From contig NZ_CP133990.1 in assembly GCF_031582905.1 (NCBI RefSeq), positions 1,860,001 to 1,924,000 on the forward strand: a stretch of DNA of 64,000 bases. The letters run 5' to 3'. Made by a program: the position numbers and the translations under genes. Origin of the DNA: Pengzhenrongella sp031582905. Lineage in GTDB: Bacteria; Actinomycetota; Actinomycetes; Actinomycetales; Cellulomonadaceae. Within the stretch, counting starts at the first letter, position 1. The number at the start of each line of letters is the position of its first letter. A model generated the notes under the pieces. It saw nothing but the letters and a program-made list of their open reading frames with translations, had not been told where the DNA came from and ran no database searches. Positions 47,854 through 57,523 of this stretch are shown here, piece by piece.

Positions 47854-47898
47854 GGTGACCGCGTCACCCTTTACGACGTCGTAAACCCTGGCTAGCGT
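47854..47898 (+). promoter_or_regulatory. Two adjacent palindromes and a -10 upstream of the esterase
   Basis: GGTGACCGCGTCACC (47854-47868, 6-3-6) is followed directly by the perfect 16-bp palindrome TTTACGACGTCGTAAA (47870-47885). TAGCGT at 47893-47898 is a plausible -10, so the second palindrome covers the spacer. The second has the central CG of a LacI-type operator. Confidence 0.65.
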
Positions 47899-47951
47899 GA
47901 CGTCGCGTGCACCCTTCCGGGCGCGCAGCCACCGTTCGAAGGGGAACAGTG

Positions 47952-49495
47952 ATGCCAGGTTCGCAGGTCGGCAGGCAGGATGGACCGATCCCAGGAGTTG
48001 TCCGCGGGGGTGGGGGCCGCGCCGAGCCCCTCACGCTGATCGCAGCCGTCTTGCTGGCGTTGGCGATGGTGCTCGGCATGGCGCCCATGACGGCCCGGGC
48101 CGACGAGGTCGATCTGACCCCGGGCCGACCATCGTCAAGGACCCCGATTCGCCGACCGGGTACACCGGGCACTTCGTGTACTACGACCCGGCCGCCACGA
48201 GCGTGCGGTTCGTCGCCGACATCCTGCTGCGCAACTGGGAGGACCCCACCGACCCGACCATCTACCAGCCGTCCGAGTACCGACCCGGGCTCATGCGCGG
48301 GGGCGGGGGTACGACGTCGAGATGACGGAGGTCGGCGACGGGTACTGGGTCACCGACGTCCCTCTGGCCGCCGGTGCGAATCAGTACTGGTTCTACGTCG
48401 ACAACAACACCGGGCTGTGGGTGACTGACCCGGCGAACCCGCCGCTCTACGCTCCCGACGGGCTCACCGGGGAGGCCCGACGGGCGTTCAACAAGGTGAA
48501 CGTGCCGTACGACGCGGCGAAGCAGAGCTACGCACCGTTGGCCGCGCGTGAGATCGAGAACCCCAGGACCGGCTCGCCGAAGGGCACCTGGAGCTATGTC
48601 CCCATCCAGGTCGGGACCACCACCCGCACCATGGGCGTGTACCTCCCGCCCGGGTACGACCCGGATCGTGCCGAGCCGTACAAGACGATCTACATGCAGC
48701 ACGGCGGCGGGCAGGACCAGTCCGACTGGATGAACATCGGCAGCGTCCCCGTGATCATGGACAACCTCGTCCAGGACGGGCTCACGGAACCCGCGGTCGT
48801 CATCACCACGGCCACCAACTACCTCGGCGACCCCGCGTCCGGCTACCCGATCCTGCGCGAGATCGTGCTCCCGTTCGTCGAGGGCACCTACAACGTGTCG
48901 ACGCATCCGTTGGACCGGGCGTTCGCCGGCCTTTCTGCCGGCAGCTTCGTCACCTCGAACATCGTCAACCACGATCCAACGCTCTTCGGTTTCTACGGCC
49001 CCTGGAGCGGCGGCGTGCGGATCGACAACACGACGCCCGACCTCGAGGTGCCGTACATCCTCTACGGCGGTGGGGCCTGGGACTTCGGGCTGCCGAACGC
49101 CGCGCAGGTGGCCGCCCTCGACAACGCGGTCATCGAGAACGTCGTGGTCGCGGGCGCCCACGACTTCAACGCCTGGAACCAGCTGTTCACGATCTTCGCC
49201 AGGGACTACCTGTGGAAGCCGGAGGCCTTCCTGGTCAACGAGATCGACGGGCTCCGCGACGGCATCGCGAGCACGAGCCTGAGCAAGGGGAACCGCAAGG
49301 CGCTCACGGTGAAGGTCGACCAGGCGCTCGAGACTGCTCGAGCAGGACCGGACGAGCATGATCGACGTCGTGCTGAAGGCCTTCGTCACCCAGGTCGGCG
49401 CGATGGAGCGCACCGGCAAGCTGACCGCGGACGAGGCGGCTGAGCTGACCGGCACGGCGGAGAAGATCGTCACCAACGTGGGGCACTGGCAGTAG
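47952..49495 (+). CDS. Secreted esterase, CE1-like alpha/beta hydrolase, three frameshifts
   Basis: Reconstructed about 514 aa. A long signal peptide (LTLIAAVLLALAMVLGMAP, then TARAD) is followed by a CBM48/Ig-like domain (GHFVYYDPAATSVRFVADI, ANQYWFYVDN) and an esterase domain with GVYLPPGYDPDRAEPYKTIY, HGGGQDQSDWM, the Ser elbow GLSAGSF and the catalytic-His region AGAHDFNAW. Related to feruloyl/acetyl-xylan esterases. Frame breaks: 48118-48124 and 48305-48309 (one base missing each) and about 49335-49345 (one extra or two missing). A helical C-terminal tail ends at TAG 49493-49495. Confidence 0.85.
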
Positions 49496-49504
49496 TCGCT
49501 CATG

Positions 49505-49546
49505 GGCGCGGGCTGCCGGCAGGATCCCCTGCCGGCAGCCCGCGCC
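49505..49546 (+). terminator. Terminator after the esterase gene
   Basis: Perfect 19-bp arms, 49505-49523 and 49528-49546 (starting GGCGCGGGCTG), with an ATCC loop, 9 bp after the stop. Confidence 0.85.
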
Positions 49547-49724
49547 GAGCGTCGTCCACCGAGGGGCTGCCTGATCGTCGTGCGCGCCACGATGCGCGTC
49601 CAGATCCCGTCCGTAGCCTGGAACCGCCGCACTCGGGGTCCACCTGTGCCTCGCCCTGAGGGCGACCTGGCGGCGACGTCGCGCGTCGTCGGCCCACCTG
49701 ACCCCTCTCACTCGGGAGTGCTTC

Positions 49725-50687
49725 GTGAAGATCGGCTACAAGCTCCAGACCGAGGGCTTCGGCCCCCAGGAGATCGTCCGTCAGGCCGTGGCCGCCGAGG
49801 AGGCCGGCTTCGACTTCGTCGAGATGAGCGACCACTACCACCCGTGGCTGGAGGAGCAGGGCCACAGCGCCAACACCTGGGTCCTGCTGGCCAACATCGC
49901 CGCGAAGACGGACCGGATCGGGCTGGTGACAGGGGTGACGTGCCCGTCCTACCGGTACCACCCCGCGATCATCGCCCAGGCCGCCGCCACCCTCCAGATC
50001 GTCTCCGACGACCGCTTCACCCTCGGTGTGGGTGCGGGGGAGCGGCTCAACGAGCACGTCATCGGTACGGAGTTCCACGGGATCCGCAAGCGGCACGAGC
50101 GCTTCCGGGAGGCGCTGGAGATCATCCGGCTGCTGTGGCAGGGCGGCTACCGCACGTACGAGGGCAAGCACCTGCAGATCGAGGACGCCCAGGTGTTCGA
50201 CCTGCCCGAGACGCTGCCGGAGATCTGCGTCGCGATCAGCGGACCGAAGTCGCTGCAGATCGCCAACGACCTCGGCGACGGGCTGTTCGCGATCGAACCG
50301 CTGGCTGACCTCGTCTCGGGTTTCTCCGGGAACGGGCCCCGGTTCTGCGAGATCCCGCTCGCCTGGGCACCGGACGTCGGGACGGCCGTGCAGGCAGTCC
50401 TCGAGAAGAGCCGTTTCATCCTGACGGGATGGAAGGTGCTCAGCGAGCTGCCCAACCCGGTGAACTTCGACGCCTCGGCACAGTTCGTCACCGAGTCCGA
50501 CGTCCTGGAGCAGTTCGCCTGCGGTCCGGACGTCGACCGCCACCTGGAGGTGGCCCAGACCTACGTCGACGCCGGATTCGATCACATCGTGACCCAGAAC
50601 GCCGGCCCGGACCCGGATGGGTTCCTGGAGTTCTTCGCGACCGACCTGGGCGACAGGCTGCGGCAGCTGACCCCCGCGTCGGCCTGA
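49725..50687 (+). CDS. F420-dependent LLM-class oxidoreductase
   Basis: 320 aa luciferase-like TIM barrel. KIGYKLQTEGFGPQEIVRQA, VEMSDHYHPWLEEQGHS, LVTGVTCPSYRYHPAIIAQA and TLGVGAGERLNEHVIG closely resemble F420-dependent glucose-6-phosphate dehydrogenase and its paralogues. GTG start. The specific substrate is unknown; the family call is firm and implies that the organism makes F420. Confidence 0.88.
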   Translation: MKIGYKLQTEGFGPQEIVRQAVAAEEAGFDFVEMSDHYHPWLEEQGHSANTWVLLANIAAKTDRIGLVTGVTCPSYRYHPAIIAQAAATLQIVSDDRFTLGVGAGERLNEHVIGTEFHGIRKRHERFREALEIIRLLWQGGYRTYEGKHLQIEDAQVFDLPETLPEICVAISGPKSLQIANDLGDGLFAIEPLADLVSGFSGNGPRFCEIPLAWAPDVGTAVQAVLEKSRFILTGWKVLSELPNPVNFDASAQFVTESDVLEQFACGPDVDRHLEVAQTYVDAGFDHIVTQNAGPDPDGFLEFFATDLGDRLRQLTPASA

Positions 50688-50893
50688 GACCGGAGCCTCG
50701 CTGATCTGGGCGACGAGGTCGCCGACGCGCACGTCGACGATCTCGGCCCGCTCGGAGAGGTGGCGGTTCTCCTGGTACGGCACGGCCTCTGCCGCGCGCT
50801 GCTCCACGGTGTTGCCGATGCCCACCCGGTGGCGCGCCGGGTGGACGGCTCGGGACGTCGTCCACGCTGAGCAGCCGAGGCCAGGACGGGATC
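50688..50893. other. Gap with a possible degraded coding remnant
   Basis: On the minus strand one frame reads VGIGNTVEQRAAEAVPYQ and ERAEIVDVRVGDLVAQI, which looks protein-like but lacks a start and continues past the expected gene ends. It could be the remnant of a lost gene. No family recognised. Confidence 0.3.
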
Positions 50894-51997
50894 TCAGCCT
50901 GCGAGCCGCACAGGTCCGGCGTCGATGGGGGTGCGGAACAGGGCGTAGGGCTTGACCCGCTCGTCGCGCCCGGCGCGGTAGGTCGCCTGGCGGTGCAGCT
51001 GGTTGGCGGTGACGTAGAGATAGCCGTCGGCGACCGACAGGGTGTCGGGCCACAGCAGCCGCGGGTCGTGGGCCACGGTCTCGTACGTCCCGTCGGGCAG
51101 GCGCCGCAGGACGGCGTCGTGCTCGTAGGAGGTCAGGTACAGCCGGCCGGCGTCGTCCGTCTCCAGGCCGTCCGAGCCGGTGCCCTTGTCTCCCTCGTCC
51201 CGGAGCGTGGCGGCGACCGTGGCGTCGTCGGCCTCGCGGTCGGCGAGCGCGTCCACCGACACGCTCCACCAGCGCCGGGACGCGAGCGGGCAGAAGTACA
51301 GCCGCTCGCCGTCGGCGCTGATCGCGATGCCGTCCGCTCCCATGGCGACGGGCTCGGCCGGGGCGTCGGGCTCGGGCTGCTGGACGAACGGCTGCCCCTC
51401 GACGACCGGGCGGAAGTCCGCCCACGGCAGGGCCCGGGTCGAGGGGTGGTCGTGCAGCCGGCGCCACGCCTGCCCGGTGGCGAGGTCGACGACGATGATC
51501 GCGTTCGGGCCCGAGTCGGAGGAGTCGGTGATGAACGCGGTGCCCGCCTCCCCGCGGCGCAGGTCGAAGCGCACGTCGTTGAGGTAGGTCGTCGGTAGCG
51601 CGACGGCGGGGTCGAAGGTGATGACCTGCACGACGTCGTCGGTCGCGAGGTCCACGCACACGAGCTTGGGTCCGCCGGGGCGGGTGGGCCGGAACTCCGG
51701 GCTGCCGGTGTCCAGCACCCACAGCCGGTCGACGGGGTCGACCACGACGCTCTGCACCGACACGAAGGCGCCGGCGTCGTCGTCACCGGACGGGCTGTTC
51801 CAGGCGACGTCCGGGTAGGGGACCGCGGCGCCGTCGCGCAGCTCGGTGACCGTGGCGGGGACGTCGTCGCCCCAGAGCGGGTAGTTCACGAAGACTCGTC
51901 CGGCGCGGGACACGCTCACGCCGGTCGGCATGGGGCCGTGGAACTCGTGGACGAGCTCGAGCGATCCCTGACGGGCGTCGCCCGGGGGCGTGGTCAT
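50894..51997 (-). CDS. Major royal jelly protein/SMP-30-like beta-propeller protein
   Basis: 367 aa. MPTGVSVSRAGRVFVNYPLW, LWVLDTGSPEF, TYLNDVRFDLRRGEAGTAFITDS (in part) and PWADFRPVVEGQPF match the bacterial members of the royal-jelly/yellow family (PF03022), six-bladed propellers. No signal peptide is seen. Its start overlaps the stop of the dehydrogenase gene by 4 bp, so the two form an operon; a lactonase-like role is possible. Confidence 0.82.
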   Translation of the reverse strand: MTTPPGDARQGSLELVHEFHGPMPTGVSVSRAGRVFVNYPLWGDDVPATVTELRDGAAVPYPDVAWNSPSGDDDAGAFVSVQSVVVDPVDRLWVLDTGSPEFRPTRPGGPKLVCVDLATDDVVQVITFDPAVALPTTYLNDVRFDLRRGEAGTAFITDSSDSGPNAIIVVDLATGQAWRRLHDHPSTRALPWADFRPVVEGQPFVQQPEPDAPAEPVAMGADGIAISADGERLYFCPLASRRWWSVSVDALADREADDATVAATLRDEGDKGTGSDGLETDDAGRLYLTSYEHDAVLRRLPDGTYETVAHDPRLLWPDTLSVADGYLYVTANQLHRQATYRAGRDERVKPYALFRTPIDAGPVRLAG

Positions 51998-53142
51998 GCT
52001 GCCTGCCCGGGGCGCAGCAGGACCTTCGTCCAGCCGTCCTCGCGCTTGTCGAACCGGTCGTAGCCCTCGGCGGCCTGCTCCAGCGGCAGCTCGTGCGACA
52101 CGAGGAAGGACGGCGTCGCGCGGCCGGCGATGATGAGGTCACGCAGCTGGCGGTTGTACCGCATCACCGGCGCCTGACCGGTTCCCATGTGCTGGCCCTT
52201 GGTGAAGAGGGTCCCGTAGTCGAAGCCGATGCGGCCCTGCTGCGCACCCTCGTCGGCTGCGCCGGGGTCCTGCGGCATGTACACGCCGACGACGCCGATC
52301 CCGCCGGTGGTGCGGACGACCTTGACGAGGTTGTCCAGGACGAGCTCGGGGTGCTCCTCGCCGGACGCGTCGTGCGCCTGGTAGCCGACGGCCTCGACGC
52401 CGCAGTCGGTGCCGCGGCCCTGCGTCGCGTCCATGATCTGCTCGACCGGGTCGCCCTGCGACAGGTCCACCGCGATGGCCCCGATACGAGTGGCGAGCGC
52501 GAGACGGTCGGGCTCCTTGTCCACGACGAAGACCCGCGAGGCGCCCTTGATGAGCGCGCTGTGGGCGGCCATGAGGCCGACCGGTCCGGCGCCGAAGACG
52601 GCGACGTCGTCCCCGGCCGCCATCCGGGCCAGCTCCGTGCCGTGCCATCCGGTCGGGAAGATGTCGGACAGCATGGTGAAGTCGTTCTCGTGCTCGGTGC
52701 CGGCGGGGAGCTCGAGCAGGTTGACGTCGGCGAACGGCACCCGCAGGTACTCCGCCTGGCCACCGTCGTACGGACCCATGTTCGCGTAGCCGTACGCGGC
52801 ACCGTCCATGCCCTCGGTGGGGTTGGTGCGCGTGCAGAACGACGTCCAGCCCTGCAGGCAGTTGCGGCACGTGCCGCAGGCGATGTTGAACGGCACGCTG
52901 ACCCGGTCGCCGACCCGGATCCGGCTCACGGCCGACCCGACCGCCTCGACGATCCCCATGTTCTCGTGCCCGAGGACCTTGTTCTCCTCCACGGACGTTC
53001 GGCCCTCGTACATGTGCAGGTCAGACCCGCAGATGTTCGTGGTCGTGATCCGCACGACGGCATCGGTGGGGTCCTGGATGGTCGCGTCCGGGACCTCGGT
53101 GACCTCGACGGAGAACGGACCTCGGTAGACGACGGCGCGCAT
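51994..53142 (-). CDS. Glutathione-independent formaldehyde dehydrogenase-type zinc alcohol dehydrogenase
   Basis: 382 aa. NICGSDLHMYEG and GHENMGIVEAVG give catalytic-zinc ligands; CGTCRNCLQGWTSFC gives the four structural-zinc cysteines; VFGAGPVGLMAAHSAL is the NAD fold; SDIFPTGWHGTELA is the FdhA signature. Oxidises formaldehyde or a related aldehyde with tightly bound NAD. GAGGAG lies 5 nt before the ATG. Confidence 0.9.
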   Translation of the reverse strand: MRAVVYRGPFSVEVTEVPDATIQDPTDAVVRITTTNICGSDLHMYEGRTSVEENKVLGHENMGIVEAVGSAVSRIRVGDRVSVPFNIACGTCRNCLQGWTSFCTRTNPTEGMDGAAYGYANMGPYDGGQAEYLRVPFADVNLLELPAGTEHENDFTMLSDIFPTGWHGTELARMAAGDDVAVFGAGPVGLMAAHSALIKGASRVFVVDKEPDRLALATRIGAIAVDLSQGDPVEQIMDATQGRGTDCGVEAVGYQAHDASGEEHPELVLDNLVKVVRTTGGIGVVGVYMPQDPGAADEGAQQGRIGFDYGTLFTKGQHMGTGQAPVMRYNRQLRDLIIAGRATPSFLVSHELPLEQAAEGYDRFDKREDGWTKVLLRPGQAA

Positions 53143-53557
53143 GGTGCTCCTCGGATGACGGGACGGGGATCCGGCGGCGAGGCGCGACCGGCGCTCCCAT
53201 CGTGCGTCGGGGTGCAGGACCCCGCATCCGCACGGTCTGCGGCCCGCGACTGCGGCCTGGTACCACGGCGGGGTCGTGGCGGGCGGCCGTCGGCGGCGTC
53301 GTCGTCCATGGACCCGCCGGGCTGCCCACCGTGGTCAGCGGCTCGACGCAGACCTGGACCACGAACATGCGCTGGCCGGCCCCGGCGAGCTGCAGGTAGG
53401 TCGAGGCACCCTGTCCCCGCCGACCGACTCACCACCGACTCCGATGCCGATCACATCAGGACCGCGGCTCGGGTTGCGGGCCCAGTGCCGCCGGAGTTGC
53501 CTCAGGTGACGACCGCACGCACCGACGTCCGCATGCCCGACGACCGCAGGAGCCGAC
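53143..53557. other. 415-bp divergent intergenic region
   Basis: No gene is supported. It lies between the divergent dehydrogenase and molybdoenzyme genes and must hold both promoters, but no clear operator or -10 is seen. Confidence 0.45.
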
Positions 53558-56021
53558 ATGCCGAGGACCGACCGCATCGCCGAGCCGTGGGGTACCCGCA
53601 CACCGTACGGGCCCGGGGAGACGTGGCTGGCCCGGGTGGACACGTTCCTCGAGGACGGCGTCGGCCCCGACGACGTCGACCGGTGGGTGCAGACCGCGAC
53701 GATCCTGCACTCCAACGGTGACGGCCTCGACATCGCCGTCAAGGACGGTCGCATGGTCGGCGTGCGTGGTCGGGTGGAGGACCGCGTCAACCACGGCCGT
53801 CTCGGGCCGAAGGACCTGTACGGGTGGCAGGCGAACGCGTCCCCGGACCGGCTCACCCGGCCCCTGGTGCGCGAGGACGGGGAGCTCGTGGAGGCCTCGT
53901 GGGACGAGGCGATGGGCCGGGTCGTGGCCAACGCCCAGCGGCTGCTGGGGGAGCAGGGACCGAGCGCGATCGGGTTCTACACCACCGGTCAGCTGTTCCT
54001 GGAGGAGTACTACACGATGGGCCTCGTCGCGCACGGCGGCCTCGGGACCAACCACGTCGACGGCAACACCCGGCTGTGCACGGCGACGGCGGCGGCCGCG
54101 CTGAAGGAGTCCTTCGGCTGCGACGGTCAGCCGGGGTCGTACACCGACATCGACCACGCCGACGCGATCGCGCTGTGGGGCCACAACATGGCCGAGACGC
54201 AGACGGTGCTGTGGACGCGCGTCCTGGACCGGCTGGCCGGCCCCAACCCGCCGGAGGTGCTGTGCGTGGACCCGCGCCAGACCCCCGTGGCGCGGGTGGC
54301 CACGGTGCACCTGGCACCTCGCCCGGGGACGAACGTCGCGCTGATGAACGGGCTCCTGCGCCTGCTGGTCGACAACGACTGGGTGGACCACGACTACATC
54401 GCCGCACACACGGTGGGCTTCGAGGAGCTGACGAAGCGGCTGGCGGACTACCCGGCCGAGCGGGTGGCGACCATCTGTGACGTGACAGTCGAGGAGCTGC
54501 ACGCGGCGGCCCGGCTGCTCGGCACCTCGCAGCGGCTGCTCTCCACCGTGCTGCAGGGCTTCTACCAGTCGAACCAGGCCACCGCGGCCGCCGTGCAGGT
54601 GAACAACCTGCACATCATCCGGGGCATGCTCGGCAGGCCCGGCTGCGGGCTGCTGCAGATGAACGGGCAGCCCACCGCGCAGAACACCCGCGAGTGCGGG
54701 GCGGACGGTGACCTGCCGGCGTTCCGCAACTGGTCCAACGACGCCCACATCCAGGACCTGGCGCGGGTGTGGAACCTGGACCCGATGCAGATCCCGCACT
54801 ACTCGCCGCCCACCCACGTCATGCAGATGATGCGGTACGTCGAGGACGGTTCGATCCGGATGATGTGGGTCCAGGCGACCAACCCGGCGGTCTCCCTGCC
54901 CGAGCTCCGCCGGATCCGTTCCATCCTGTCCCAGGAGCAGCTGTTCCTCGTGGTCCAGGACATCTTCCTGTCCGAGACGGCGCAGCTCGCCGACGTCGTG
55001 CTTCCCGCGGCGACCTGGGGGAGAAGACGGGGACGTTCACCAACGTCGACCGCACCGTGCACCTGTCGGAGAAGGCCGTCGAGCCGCCCGGCGAAGCACG
55101 CCCCGACCTGGACATCTTCATCGACTTCGCCCACCGCATGGGGCTGAAGGACAAGGACGGCGACCCGCTCGTGAAGTGGCACGACGCCGAGTCGGCGTTC
55201 GAGGCGTGGAAGGAGTGCACCCGCGGCCGCCCGTGCGACTACACCGGCCTGAGCTACGACAAGCTGCGGGGCGGCAGCGGCATCCAGTGGCCGTGCAACG
55301 AGGAGAACCCGGACGGCACCGAGCGCCTCTACGCCGACGGGACGTTCTGGGCGCAGCCGGAGTACTGCGAGAGCTACGGGCGTGACCTCGTCACCGGCGC
55401 CCCGCTGAGCCCGGTGGAGTACAGGGCGCTCAACCCCGCCGGCAAGGCGGTGATCAAGGCAGCGGAGTACCTCCCGCCGCACGAGGTCCCCAGCGAGGAC
55501 TTCCCGCTGCAGCTCATGACCGGTCGCACGCTGTACCACTTCCACACCCGGACCAAGACCGGCCGGGCTCCGCAGCTGCAGGCGGCCGCGCCGGAGGTGT
55601 GGGTCGAGGTGTCGACGCACGACGCCGACCTCGTCGGCCTGGTGGAGGGCGACCTCGCGGAGGTGACCACCCCGCGGGGAAGCCTCCGGGCGACGGTGCG
55701 GATCAGCGGCATCCGTCCCGGGGTGGTGTTCGTGCCGTTCCACTACGGGTACTGGGACACCGGCGGCGGCCACGAGCCGGACGGGCCCGGGCGGGCCGCG
55801 AACGAGCTGACCATCACTGACTGGGACGCGTGCTCCAAGCAGCCGATCTTCAAGACGGCGGCCGCGTCGGTCCGGAAGGTCGGTGACGCCGACGGCCCGT
55901 CATCGGCGCCGACGACGACGGGGTCAGCGCCCGTGGCGCGCGGCGTGCCGCCGACGCACGGGGACCGGGCGCCATGGCCGACGAGACCCTGGGCGCGACC
56001 GTGCCGGAGGGACTGCGATGA
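53558..56021 (+). CDS. Molybdopterin oxidoreductase (nitrate-reductase-like) without N-terminal Fe-S cysteines, two frameshifts
   Basis: About 821 aa after reconstruction. VQTATILHSNGDGLDIAVKD occupies the place where family relatives have a CxxCxxxC cluster motif, so the proximal [4Fe-4S] cluster is missing. The rest is standard: NTRLCTATAAAALKESFG (usual site of the Mo ligand region), DAIALWGHNMAETQ, NPAVSLPELRRI, ADVVLPAATWGEKTGTFTN, LMTGRTLYHFHTRTKTGR. Frame breaks: G5 run 55017-55021 and, less surely, CCC 55896-55898. With the second correction the stop falls at 56019-56021, overlapping the next ATG by 4 bp; without it the frame runs to 56043. Confidence 0.85.
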
Positions 56022-56500
56022 AGCTCGGACTCGCTCTGCGTGAGCTGCACCGCTCGGAGAACGACCTCGCCCACGAGCTGCTCAAGGTGGCCGAACGGCA
56101 CAAGGTCGACCACGAGATCTACTACATCGGCCGGGACATCGCGGCGTGGTCGCGGCGGCACGTCACCGAGATCGCCACGGTCGCCCGCGGTTACGGCGAG
56201 GACCTCGACCCGGAGCCCGAGGGTGAGCTGACGGTGCTGGAGAGGGCTCGGGAGAAGGCCAGCGATCTGCTCGGGCGCGACAGCGCGCCCGAGCTGCTGC
56301 TCCTGCGCGACCTGCGGGAGGTGTACATGAAGGCGTCCGGTGTCTCGGTGGACTGGGAGCTGTTGGCCCAGGGCGCACAGGGTGCGAAGCAGGTCGAGCT
56401 GCTCGAGGTGACGAAACGGTGCCATCCGGAGACCCTGCGCCAGGTGCGCTGGGCGAACGGAAAGCTCAAGGAGACCGCGACCCAGATCCTGGTCAGTTGA
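56018..56500 (+). CDS. Helical protein of unknown function linked to the molybdoenzyme
   Basis: 160 aa, almost entirely helical and charged: LALRELHRSENDLAHELLKV, HKVDHEIYYIGRDIAAW, ELLLLRDLREVYMKASGVS. His and Glu residues are spaced as in four-helix bundles but no metal motif is certain. Translationally coupled to the molybdoenzyme, so it may be a chaperone or accessory subunit. No named family recognised. Confidence 0.75.
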   Translation: MKLGLALRELHRSENDLAHELLKVAERHKVDHEIYYIGRDIAAWSRRHVTEIATVARGYGEDLDPEPEGELTVLERAREKASDLLGRDSAPELLLLRDLREVYMKASGVSVDWELLAQGAQGAKQVELLEVTKRCHPETLRQVRWANGKLKETATQILVS

Positions 56501-56550
56501 GCACCCGGGCGGGCGCTGCGGATCGCGGCTCGTCGTCGTCGGACGAGCAC

Positions 56551-57204
56551 ATGTCCGTCGCGCGCATCGTCGTCCGACCGATCGGCACCCCGCTGCCGCT
56601 GGGGTTCCTCGGCCTGCTGGTCGCGACCGTGACCTTCAGCGCCCTGCAGCTGCACTGGCTTCCGCCAGAGCAGGGCCGGGTGGTCGCCCTGGGCGTCCTG
56701 GCCTTCACCGTGCCGGTGCAGCTCCTGGCGTCCGTGTACGGGTTCCTCGCCCGCGACCCCGTCGCCGGCACCGGGATGGGCGTCCTGGCCGGTACCTGGG
56801 GCGCGGCGGGGCTGGTGACCTACACCTCCCCGCCGGGGACGGCATCAGCCGGCCTCGGTGCCCTGTTCCTGGCCGCAGCGTTGGCCATGCTGGTGCCGAC
56901 GGCTGCCGCGGGCGCGAAGCTCGCCGCGGGCGTGGTCATGGGCCTGAGCGCACTGCGATTCGCCCTGACCGGCGTCGCGGAGGTCACCGGCGACCCCACG
57001 TGGTTCACCGTCGCCGGCATCACCGGCCTCGTCCTCGCCGCTGCCGCCCTGTATGCGGCACTGGGCTTCGAGCTCGAGGACGCGAACCACCGCACCGTGC
57101 TCCCCGTGCTGCGCCGGGGCGCCGGCAGCGACGTCATGACAGGCTCCGTCGACGAGGAGCTGCGCGACATCTCCCACGAGGCAGGAGTGCGCAAGCAGCT
57201 CTGA
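56551..57204 (+). CDS. GPR1/FUN34/YaaH (SatP)-like acetate transporter family protein
   Basis: 217 aa with six TM helices. TPLPLGFLGLLVATVTFSAL resembles the N-terminal NPAPLGL signature of the family, and VMGLSALRFALTGVAEVTG lies near the end. A soluble C-terminal tail follows. An in-frame TTG at 56497 overlapping the preceding stop is a possible earlier start. Likely an acetate/succinate or other small-acid channel. Confidence 0.7.
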   Translation: MSVARIVVRPIGTPLPLGFLGLLVATVTFSALQLHWLPPEQGRVVALGVLAFTVPVQLLASVYGFLARDPVAGTGMGVLAGTWGAAGLVTYTSPPGTASAGLGALFLAAALAMLVPTAAAGAKLAAGVVMGLSALRFALTGVAEVTGDPTWFTVAGITGLVLAAAALYAALGFELEDANHRTVLPVLRRGAGSDVMTGSVDEELRDISHEAGVRKQL

Positions 57205-57248
57205 CCCAGGTCTCCGGAGGACCGACAGCGGCGGGGAAGGACAGGGGA

Positions 57249-57407
57249 ATGGCAGCACACGCGGGCGAGAAGGCGCAGAAGACGGGGGACTTCTCCTGCG
57301 CGACGTGCGACGAGAAGGTCCACGCGACGGCAGGGGACCCCATCCCGAAGTGCCCGAACGGGCACACCGAGTTCGATACCCGACGCAACGAGCCAGGGAA
57401 CGCGTAG
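57249..57407 (+). CDS. Small zinc-ribbon protein
   Basis: 52 aa. CATC at residues 17-20 and CPNGH about 18 residues later form a Cys3His-type knuckle, with TGDFSC and EFDTR around it. Such short ribbons are common orphans. GGGAAGG precedes the ATG. Last gene of the molybdoenzyme group. Confidence 0.65.
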   Translation: MAAHAGEKAQKTGDFSCATCDEKVHATAGDPIPKCPNGHTEFDTRRNEPGNA

Positions 57408-57523
57408 CACCGGGACCGTCGAGCACCACCGACGAGGCACGTCCGCAGGTGCGGGATCCACGGGTCCGCGCCGACGGGCCTCTCGCACGGTAGGCAGGCC
57501 AGAGCGGGCCGGAGCCGACATCC

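Noticed and set aside
46840..47895. Plus-strand frame encoding repeated GTVDAASM
   Set aside because: It is antisense to the hemerythrin-like gene and then runs through the 24-bp intergenic repeat; no start signal or family.
53143..53557. Short frames in the region between the dehydrogenase and the molybdoenzyme
   Set aside because: No start signal or plausible amino-acid pattern; treated as promoter DNA.
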